Source: a virus. From it: a stretch of 35,712 nt of DNA. Below the pieces are notes generated by a model. That model saw only the letters and a list, made by a program, of their open reading frames with translations, searched no databases and was not told the origin of the DNA. The position numbers were made by a program, and so were the translations under genes. Every line of letters starts with the position of its first letter. Position 1 is the stretch's first letter. The stretch covers positions 1 to 35,712 of the IMG/VR virus record IMGVR_UViG_3300002144_000101. One strand, given 5' to 3'. Shown here in pieces: positions 9,801 to 21,800 of the stretch.

Positions 9801-12800
9801 GTTGTTGCAGTACCAGTACCAGTACCAACTCCAGTCGCTGTAAAGACTTCGCCAATGTTATTAGATGTTGCTCCGATATCAGTGAAGACTGTTGTGCCTA
9901 CAGTAGTAATTGTGTAAGTTGTTCCTATGATGAAGTCGCCAGCAGTTCTAATACTGTTACTAAAATCTGTAACATAGTAAGGAGTTCCCGCTGTTACTCC
10001 ACCTTGAGTAGTATCAAAAACAACTGGCATGTTATCATAGAAGTTACTTGTGCCTTTATCATTCTTTGTTAGTGCAATTCTATCAATAGTCGCAATCGTT
10101 GCACTAATTGCTCTAGTAATTTGAGCAGTTAATGTACCTGAAGCAATGTCAGTGTAATATGGAGACGTGTTGTACAAAGAGAATTGCTGTCCGTTAATTT
10201 GTCCAGGAGACACCGGCAACGATACGTTCATTGTCATTGAGCCAGTTGCAGTTGCTAATTGTAACACATCTTTTTGATTTGTCAATAGTGCAGAACCAGT
10301 AGACACACTTGTTAATGCTAATGGGTTATTGTTAACCTGTGTTGCAATTTTAATTGATGTTCCTGAAACAATTTCATTGACATAGTAAACAGTTCCTGAT
10401 ATGATATTACCATAGTTTGTAATTGCATTACCCGATCCATCGACCATTGAATTAAAGATGATCGGATCATTAATTGTAAGTTTGCTTGTATCTGCTACTG
10501 TAATTGCATTTGTTCCAGTCGTAGTTGCTGACACAGTTGTAGTAACAGGAGTTGCTGTTGGACTAATTGTGATAGTCTGACTATCAACTACAGTTGTTAC
10601 GTAGTAAACATCGTTTTCAACAATATTACCGAATGTTGTGCCTGTAAAGAATAACGGAATGCCTATATAGAACCCATCAGTTCCACCTGTGCCTATAACA
10701 CTCTGTGGAATTGTAAGTTTATTTGTTGTTACAGTCGTGGCTGTTGTTTGTAGTATGCCAGGATAATTTATTGTCAGCACTGCTGTATCAGAAACTTTAC
10801 CTGCATAACAGATCATAGAACCACTACCAGCGTTTAAGGGGAGTATGGTGCCACTGTTTGCTACTGCACTGATTGTAAAATCAGTTGTATTAATAATAGT
10901 ATTGACATAATAAACAGTGTCTGCTGTCAATCCACCGATGACTGCGCCAGTAAATTTAATTGGCATACCAACCGAGAAACCAATTGTCGAACCAGATGTG
11001 TTTAGTGTAGATGAACTGTCATACGGATTAAGTGTAAGTACATCACCAGTAGCATTAGTTGTAATTACTTCACGTGCAAATTCAGAGTACACTATTTGCT
11101 GATCGTTTACAACATTCGCTATTTCAAAAATCGCACCCTGTGCTGAGGCAGCGATTGATTCAATTGGTGGCTGGGTTGCTTGTAATCCTATAGATGAACT
11201 TGAAACGTTCTCACTGTTAAAGTAACTACCTGCAAAGAAAGAACCATAGAAAGCATTTGCTTCCCAATCTAAGATTTGACTTGTGTAAGTAGTTCTATCA
11301 TATCTTAACGTAGAAACGACTTCTCTAACAGGAGATGCACTAGAAATTGCCGACGCTCTAGCACCAAGATTTAATGCGAAACTTCCATCTGTTGTTGCAT
11401 CTGTGAATTTAATTCTATGCATTTGATTGACAGCATCAGCATAACTAGGATACAACGCAACAAGTGCTGTTGGATTTGTTTCTAGTACATTGACATAATA
11501 CCATTGGTTGTTAATTAAGCGAGTAACACTTGCACCATCTGTTGAATCTTTATATTGTACCAAATCACCTGTTGCTAGACTAGGGGCAAACAATGAAATT
11601 GTGTGCAACGTAGAATTAATATCTGCGTTTGTAAAGAATAGTTGTAAAGCAGGGTCGATTCTGATCTCTGGTAAAACAGCATACCCTTCACCGGGATTTA
11701 TAACTTTCACACTGTTAACAGAATCAATTGACATCACCACTTCGAATTGTGCTTCGACTCTTGGTTCTGGATAGATTGTTGTATCAATGTATGCTGTGAC
11801 ACGTGGAGGTTCCACGTAGCCTTTACCGCCATTTAAAATTAATACAGCAGGAAGATCAGTAAAGACAGATGCACCAGGAATATGTGATGTTGCAACAGTG
11901 TTGTTTATTCCTCTTTGTAAACCACCTAATATGTTTAATGCACGATCAACATATGAGTAAGCAATTTCTTCTTTGTCGATTACAATAGAACCGTTGATGG
12001 GGAAGCCAGATGCATTGTCAACAATCAAAACTGTTGATCCCAATGTTATGTAACTGCTAAGAACAGTTATGTTATAATCAGTCTGACCAGTGACAGACAC
12101 CCCGTAGTTATTAAACCACTCTTTGTATTGTGGAGTAGTCCAAATAGCATTCGTTGGTAAATATTGATTTACATTGTCTATGTCAGCATATACTAATTGC
12201 GGACTGATATACCTATTGACGTTCGTGTTGTACTCGGCTGGCAAATCAAAGTCAGTTACACCACCATTATATGGGTCAGTGCCAGTATATTTAAACAAGA
12301 AATCTTTAATCACAACGTGATAAGGCTTAACTTCATTTAGATAACCAGTCAAGAATGTTTGATTGTCTGTCTGGTAGTTTTGTATAGGTTTTAATTCTCT
12401 GATCGTATGACTTACATCGACAAGAGATGTCTTGTTTAACCAAGGCAAGAAGTTTTGTGATTCATCTGTTTCACTTTGAATGTATTCAAATAAAAGAATC
12501 AATGACTTGTTTCTGTGTGACACAAGTTCATCAATATAAATTTGCTCATTTAATGAACGAACGATCCAGCGTGTTTCTTCACTTGGATATTCGTCGTATG
12601 AAGCAGTGTCAAAGAAGTTGTCTCCGAAGCCTGTTTTGCCTGCGGCATAGTCCCACAAATATGTTTTAAATTTAATCGTACCGTTTTGTAAACCGACACG
12701 AGTCCAGACACCTGCGCCATCAAAGCGATAGAGTTCCCACTTGCCATCACCGTTTGTCTCAACGGTTGCTATAGTACCTACAGCAATTGATAGGGTGGCC

Positions 12801-15800
12801 AAGTCAGCATAGATTGCTACTGATACTGTTGACTTAGTATTGTTATTGTATTGCCCGACTGGATTTAATGTTGGCAAATACCAGTTGACATATTCCCAAT
12901 AATCTGTTGTATCATAATATGTTCCAGTCTGAAACAAGTATGTTGCATTTTGTCTTGTCTCTGATATCGGAACACTTGCTAATATTGTATTTGCGTATGT
13001 TAGATAATTTTGTATTCCCAAGAATCTGTTAAAGAAGAAACTTTGTCTTGGACGTGCTAACACACCAGACTGAACTGCTTTAGGTAAGAACGGATCAGGA
13101 ACAACTTGACCACTCTCATCAACACCAGACATAGAGTCTAGTAACCGATCATACAGCCCTCTAGGGACATTAGAGGGGAGTTGCACTCCTAATCTAGGTA
13201 ATCCCGGTAAGAAATCATCTGAGAAACCGTCTCTGATTAAATTGAATTCCTGGTGCGGGACAGCATCACTATTTCCTGTTGCAAACCCTACATGAAATAC
13301 TGAATCAGTTGAATTAATGTATGTTTCTGAGTTGTAGATAGCAAAAGCGTTTTGCAACAGTGGCGCCATATAGGCGATGCCTGAACTTTGTGGTCGAGCA
13401 ATATAAAATTGTAATGTGCTGTCTGCTAATGTTTTATTTCTATCTGTAACGACAACGTTTGTGTTACGAACCCAGAAATAATATTTAGGTATCACAACGT
13501 TGGAAGCGTTTAACACACTTTCAACACTATAAACAGTAACGTCTTTTGGTGTTCCCAAACCTGTATATGCTTCAGGAGGAGTGCCACTAGATACCCATGT
13601 GTAAACGGCTACATCTGATCCTGGGAATGTTTGTCCCCAATATCTGCTGTTGTACTGTGCATCATTGTTTTGATGATAGTTTACCCAACGCACGTTTGTT
13701 GTATCAAACCAAAGTTGTCCAAGGTTTCGATCTCCCCAGATTAAACCTCCGTTGACTCCACCTAGATTTACATTATAGTTAGCTGGATCTATGTTAGAGA
13801 TGTAATCTAAGTTCTCTCTGACCGCACCCAGCAACTTGTTTTGCATAGGATCGAAATAATCTAAATTGATTAGTGTGTTGTTTGTTTCAGCACTATAAAT
13901 TTGTGTGTTCTGTATTTTGCTAATATCTACAACTGCGCCTGATTCTCTATAAATCATCCAGTTACGTAGGCCTGACGCATTGTTATAAACGGTAATTTGA
14001 CCGTTGATGTCGCCAGGTAAGAAGTTAGGTGTTCCCACAACAACTCGGTTGTTGCTATAATCTAAAGCAGTTCCATATAAAGGCTCATTGCCGTATTGTT
14101 CTACTTTGCTGTTAATGTTCTGTGCGTAGATAAATTTGCCTGGCGCAATTAAACTTGGGTTGTAGTTTTGTAAGAAATCAAACATGTAGACTGCACCAGC
14201 ATTCGGATAAGTATCTACGAATCTTGTTGCATTGTTATCAAAGATAGTGTCGTTGTCTAAGTTCTCATCATCAGTAAAGTCAAATGTTGTTCCTAAGAAT
14301 CTTTCACCCAATGGTGCAGAGATAACAACAGAATCATATTCATTGAATTTAATTGTGTTGCCGAAACCGTTACGACTTGCATTGTGCGGGCATTTAATAA
14401 TTTGTGTTTTAACGTATGCTTCTAATCCCAACTCTGTCAAGGTGTCATAGTCTGTTTGTTGCAGAACTATTCTTTCATTGACAAGACTCAGGCCTGAACT
14501 AATAACAGAAATAATTAACTTGTTGTCGGAAGTTGCACTTGCTGTAATATTAGTAATGCTAGTTGACGCAATTGATTGTGCTACTGCTGTTGCATTGCTT
14601 CCAGAAGTTAAGTTAACTCTGAAACCGTTAATCAATAAGGTTCTGTTTGCAGTTAGGCTACATGCATTTGTGCCTGTTACGACTCCGTATTTTCCGCCTT
14701 GATTTGTAAATCGATAAACAACACCGTTATAGGTTGTGGGTCCTTCTACTATAATTTCTTGAGGAGAACCAATTAATACTTCACTACCACTTGCAGTTGT
14801 GTCATTAGCATAACCAAATTGAGCACCGACTCGTGTGTCATTATCTGCTACAAATGATTGTTCCCATATAATTACTTTACTGCTTACAGTAACAATGTCG
14901 CCTGCTTTCAGTGTTCCGAAATATCTTAAGGCTTGTTGTCCGCCACCGACTGCATAATTGCTGTCATCAACAAATGTACCATTGACTGATACTTTTGTTA
15001 TTGAACTGTCTACTTGATTATAGATAGTACTGCTAAGTGTAGGCTCGGTTGTTAATGTTACAACAGTATTAGTTGATCTGCTTTCTTTAAGTGAGAAGAC
15101 TCCTATTCCAGTTGCTGTTGCATAGTAAACTTGATCTGGATTGATTCCTGAATCACCAAATGTTCCTGTCTGCGAGAAAACGATTGCATCATTGTCGCTT
15201 ATAGTTGCGCCTGTATATGAAATAACATTTCCTGTTACTCCCGTTGCTGTTCTGCTAACAAACAATTGTGTCCATGCTAAATCAAATTGATGTGGCTGAT
15301 TAGGGAGTGAATTATATTGTGATTCAAAATTCTGTACTACTCTATTAAAAATGTATGTTGCACCAGAGTTATCTGTGCCAGCGACCGAGCCTGTGTTTGG
15401 AGCTCCGACAATAATCTTATCACCGTTGTTATCTGTTGATACACTAAAGCCAAAATTGTCGCCTGCTATTGCATTAATTGGAGCAACTGTGCCCTCAATT
15501 TCAGCCAATTCTACATAAGAGATTTGATCTGCTGTACCAGTACCTGTACCAACACCAGTAGCATTAAAGATAATGCCTACTTTGTTGTCTACTGCGCCTA
15601 GTGCTTTAAAGTCTGTTGTGCCTACGCTTGTAATTGTATATGTTTCACCAATTGTAAAGAAGCCTGCTGTGAAAGGTATGCGTTGTCTACTGTAAACTTC
15701 GATTTGATTAGACAGTGGGCTACCTGAATATATCCACTCTTGGTCATCACTGATTGCTAGACTTGTGCCTGCACCTTCTGGACCAGTAAATGATTGCAAC

Positions 15801-18800
15801 AAGATAATGTCATCAGTTAACACAGTATCGTTTAATGTATAAATTCTAAGTGTTGATGATCCGAATGCGCCAGTGGTAGTTGTTGGCTCACTGATTACAA
15901 AAAGATTACCTGAGTAAGCAATTGTTGTGCCGAACGATGCCGCACCTGTTAATGTGCTTCCAGCATCTAAATCAAATGCAGATGTAGTTGTGTTGTATCC
16001 GTAACGATAAACTTCACCAGCGACTTGATCACTGACTAAGTAACCCATTCTAGGTGTATATGCTACTGCACTACCGAATGTTTCACCGTCTGCTTTTGAA
16101 AGTGTATTTAATTGTGCATAGTTGATAGACTTTCTATATACTCCCCAATCACCACTAGATGCTTCATCAACCCAGACGGTGTTCTTCGAAAATTCTGCTT
16201 CATTTAAATCTAAGTCTGCAATTTTTGCAGGAGTGGCTATTCGTTGGTTAACAAATGTAAGTCCTAAGCCATTGCCTGATAATACTATATCATTAACTGC
16301 TGGTAAAGTCAAGTTAACTATAATGTCAGTCAGACTTGCAACTCTAGTTACTAAGTAATAACCATTGACTTCAGTAGATACATTGATAAAATTAATCGGG
16401 TCTAATCGTGTTAACCCATGTGGTTTATTAAACGTAACCGTAGTTGTGTTGTCTGAGTTAGCACGAAGTCCTACTACTCTGCCAACAGGTTTCCAAGCAT
16501 AGACTCCCCACTTTTCTTTAAAGTTCGCTAACCAAACATAATCTCTAACATAGAAGTCCCTGATTGGAACTCTGATTAATGCTTGACTGACAGCATTAGG
16601 CAATCCACTGTAATAAAATGATGACATTTTTACGTCATTAAAGTTTACATACCCGGCTGTCGGATATAAGTTTTGTGTTGATGTTGTAGTCAGTGTCGGT
16701 AACACAGCCGGAGAACTAAGTGGTCTAGCATAGTTATACAGACTGTAGATTGGAACTTCTTGTTGTGAACCCGTTGTTGACACGCCGTTTGTTAAAGACA
16801 CAATGCCAGGATTACCTGTCAATAGTGATTCATTTAATTTAAAATCTACAAAATTATTATTAAGAGTGCCGCCGAACTGCCCTGATAAAATACCCCAGTT
16901 TTCATAGACATCATAATCAATGCCGCCTTGTGGCAATGACGCACCTTTAAATGCAGACACTGCGTTAACAGTACCTTTTGATTTAATCATGTTCTTGTAA
17001 ACATTGATTTGCGTAATGTCTGAAAGATCGATTACGTTGAGATAATCTCTAGGTCTGTAACCAATCAACGAGAATGATAATTGATCAGCATCATTTTCTA
17101 AGTTTGCTTTGTTCGTATTATAATACAATGTTTGCTCATACGCTCTTGTAGATGAGTTAGGTAGCAACCCTGTTTGTATTTGATCATAGTCTGTTTCAAC
17201 CCACTCAAGTTCTTTGAACGTTGCAGAAGGTTCGAGTACTCGGCTTGCAATCCAGTATTTGTTTTTGAAGGTAACGATCATTCCCTTAGTGTATTTTACA
17301 CCAGAAGCCCATTCTTTTACATTGTCTTGGTTGTATATAAATCCAGATGCAAAGACAGTACCATTCCATTCTGCTGATTTAGAGCCGCGTAAGAAAACAC
17401 GATTTTGTCTAAGTCCAGTAACTAAGTTATAGATGACATCGTTAAAGTTTGTTGTATTATTGAACACAATGCCATGTTCAAAATTACTTAAATTAAATTG
17501 ACCGTAGGCAAACGTATCTCCAGTATTTTGTGTCGTTATTGTAAACTCTGTGTCGAGTCTTTTTATTGCCATGTCTTTCAGAGCAATCGGATAGAAATTC
17601 TGATTCAACACAAAATTGTTTTGTGCAATCGTCAATGGTTGAACAATGTTACTTTCTTTGTCAATCTTTAGATACTGCGCCGCAGGGTTAACTGTGATCA
17701 GTGATCCGTTTTCCCAAGACAGTTGAACCCAGTAAACATATTCTCTAATCATCAATTCCCAGTTAACTGCGTTAGCAAATTCAATTAGATCAAACTTCAT
17801 GCCTTTGCGTTCTGTCCACGCTCCGTAACTTGCTAAGAATTGTGCTACTTCTTGAGGTGTGTAGAATTGTGTACCGTATGGAACTAACTGTTCTTCTATG
17901 GCAGTAGTTGTGTAATCTTTAGCAACTCTAACTGTTAAAGTGTCATACGTAATGACAGAATTGTTTCCATTCAACAAGGGTCTATCAATTGTAAAGTATG
18001 CTTGACTTTGTGAGTTTCCGAATACTTTCCAACCATTGGCTACTTGTTGTATAACAACAGCAGAATAAACAATTTGATCAATTGGTTGGTTATCATGTAA
18101 TAATACTTGATAACTTTCATCTGGGATAAGCAATGACGCATTAACACTGTTTGGTGTTCCTTTCTCTACAAAAAACTTGAGTAATGTTTTATCACTGTAA
18201 CCCGCTAATCTATAGACTAGCCTTACATCCAGGTTGTCAAGCAATGAAGTGATTGTTTTAGTAGCATCAATTCCTTGTTGCTTTTCAAAATCAACAATCC
18301 AGTTAAGATAACTTGTTTTTGCAGTACCAGAACCATAAACATCGACATCAGAAATAACCAAATGACTTCTGTCGTTCACTAGGTATTGTTTGAATTCTAT
18401 GTTATACTTGTAATTGTCTACGTCTACTGCTAAGTTAAAGAAATCTGCAGGCTTAGTTAATGCAAACAATCGCATTAAATCGAATGGCCACGAAGAACTT
18501 CTTCTGTATGAGAATTCTGCTGGTGCGTCATCTCCTGCTTTCCAATCTCTTTGGAAAGTAGTTTGCGTATAATTTCCTACAATCGAAACGAATGGTGACA
18601 CCAAGTTTCCTTGATCATCGACTGGTAATATTTTACTTAAGCCTGGGCGTTTTAATTGGTCTATGGTAACACTTAGTGCTACACTGCCGTTCCAAATAAT
18701 GCCTGCTTCTATGTCATTCCACATAACAGTGTTATTACTTGTGTATGGAGCCGCACCGTATTGTGCTGTCCACCAACTTGGCACCTCGGGGAAACCTAGC

Positions 18801-21800
18801 ATCTCCCATGGAGCAATGTTTGGCTGTGAAGTACCATAGAAATATTCGTAAACACCTCTCCAGTAACCTTGCTCTATTGGAGTGTTTGTTATTCTGTTTG
18901 CAGATTGAAAATAGTTCCAACTAAACTCATTACTACTTGAATATTGTTGATCTTTGTAGTTAATTCTGTTCTGGCCAGCCCAATTTAAAAAGCGTGGGGT
19001 GTAAATCTTTAACCAATCTGCGGTGCTATAACTAGATTCTCTAAAGAATCCAGGTAGAACTTCGTATGCTTGTATAGGAACGATTGTACTTAATTTGAGG
19101 TTGTTATAGATTCGAGTTTCAAATTCTAATAGTGCTTGATCTCTAAAGTCTGTAAGTCCTGTTGCCGGTGTATAGTCTAGTGTGTACAGTGACGTGTAAG
19201 AACCATCGTGTCCTTTCAACATGTAAGTAGGGACTGAGTAATTAGGATCTAATACAACACCAGGCAAAAACGCTGGATAAAGTCCTAACTTAGTAGGAGT
19301 ATTCGGAATATACGAACCATATGTTTGATTGTATTCTTTAATCGTTACTATGTCTCCAGCAATCAATCCGATTGTTACAGTTAACGATGGAGCAGTAATT
19401 GAGACTGTGTAATCAACGCCGGTGATTAATTGAGTCGTTGTTGTTTTACCTACTGTTGTTCTAGTTAAGTAAACTAAGACTCCGCTATAATTTGCTTTTG
19501 AAAAATCATAAATTGTACTTAACGGATAAATCGCTTCTGTTAGAGCATTTGCGAATGTGTAAGTAGTTGACTTATACGGAGACTGTGACGGCAACATATC
19601 AGACCAGAAGAATGAATCCGAGTCTGATTTAGATTGAGTAATCGCTTCCAATGCAGTATCTAATATAACCGATGGATTAAACCGTTGTGCAAACTCAGTG
19701 TTATTAACTGTCTGTACTATAAGTTGTTTGTATTTGATGTACTGTTCAGAGTTATACTGTAACGCATCAAAAACATTGTGTTCTGATTTACGCAAGAAGG
19801 TACCTGGCATAACGAGTGATGCGGAATTTTGAATAATCGCTGTTCCGTATGGCACCATGTTGCCTAAGTCTCTGTAGTTGTTAGCACCAAACATAACGCC
19901 GGCTGTGTTAGCATTGTTAATAAAAATATCTTGGTACTGTCTTCTAATATCACCTAGGGCCGCTGTACCTAATGTCTCATTGAACGGGTTGTTGCTTAAA
20001 TTTACAGGTATGCTATAATAAGCAGTTGTACTAACTTGTTTACTTAATAGTAAAATCTGTATAGGCGTATCAATAATAGGTGCAGTTTCTAATGTAATCG
20101 TAGTTGTTTTAGCCGTTGAAGTAACTGTGTATTCGGTAGGCAGTTGGTAGACATTATTTACGTATACTTGCACAGACGGCCACTTGTTTGTGACATTCGG
20201 ATCCGCGGGCAATACTGGAACATCACACGTGAATGAGGCTGTGGTCCCTGCTGAATATTCTAGTTCAAATATTTGATATTGAACTGAGGGGGCAACCGCT
20301 GTTTGCCAACCTAATTCACGTGTTTTTGTGATACGTGTATTATAATTGTACACATAACCTGTATTAATTAGTTGCGTAACTGGACTTGTCCCTGTTACAT
20401 AAGTAAATGTATCGACATTTAATGAGACATCAAAACTAATATCGCCTTGGTTCACAAGATCAGAGTATCTGACAGGGAAACCCAAAACCGAATCGTTTAC
20501 GCCCACACCGCGGCCATATGCAAAAAGTTTATTACCTAAGAATGATGTTCCTTGATAAATTGTAGCGTCTCCGAACGACACGCTGTCTTTGTCATAGACA
20601 TCAAATAATGGTGCCTGATTAACTGTTAGTTTTTGTTGACCTTCTTCCCATGCAGTTCCATCGAACCAGAAAGTAGAGCCTTGATTGTAATAGCCTCGAA
20701 GTGCAACAGTTTGATTATCAACTAAAACGGGAGAATCTTCTGACTCGGATAATGTGATCGTAAGATTAGAAGATTGGGTTATTTTTGAAAAGCCGACAAC
20801 ATAAATTGTATTTTTAACATTTGCATTTGTGTCTGCTGTAAAGATAATTCTTGCGCCAGAGAACAATTGATAATTGTTAACAGTTGTGTCACTACCAACA
20901 ATTTGTGCAACTGTTGTGCCTGCAAAAGTTGAACTAACAAACTCAACAGTTATAACAGTGTTTGTTCCACTGACAGTTATGTCAGTGATTTGCGTGTTGT
21001 TTGGCAACAGATTTGTAGAGTCTGTAACATATTGTCCGACTTGGAACGGCTTAGTAATGTTAGTTGTTGCAATCGTAATCGTCGTGCTTGTGGCCGCAGT
21101 AGACGCCGCTATTGTAGCATTGTACGTTGTGTATGATTCAATGTCTGGATAATATTGTTGTTGGTTAGCAACTTGACTAAATGCATTTGTTGTGCGTGTA
21201 TCAACAAAGTCAACAGGTTTTTTTGCTTCTGTGCCAGCATCAAATAGTTTGAGATTTGGATAGAACTCAATGATCGGGCGTTTTGCTTTATTCTTACCAG
21301 TTGCATATGTAGTAGTAATGGTTGGATTGTTATTATAAGTCGCAGATGCATTGATAACATCAATGTGGAACCATCTGTTAGATCGTGACCAAGCATTCTT
21401 ATTAATTGCGTTTCTTGCAATAGTAATGTAATCTTCGTCAATAGGTATAAACAATTCAACATCGAAGTTGCCAATTGAATAGTTCAATGTGTCGTAGGGG
21501 ATATACTCAGTGCCAGTAAAATCTTCTGGGACCGATAGTTCTGTGGTCGGTATAAGTTGTATTGACTCGCCTACGCCTTCAACGTAATATTCACCTGTCA
21601 AGTAACTACTAGGTATAACATCTCCTTGAAACTGAACTTTTAAGCCGTTAGTAAACGCCACACCATTTGTTGATGTAAATGTTTTTTGTCCGATGACATC
21701 GGTATCAACATCTAATGTGTTTGTTAGGTTACTATCAATGAGTCTTATTACACCCACTTTGTTTGGATTTGTTCCATCTTGGTAGTATAATGTATCTAGT

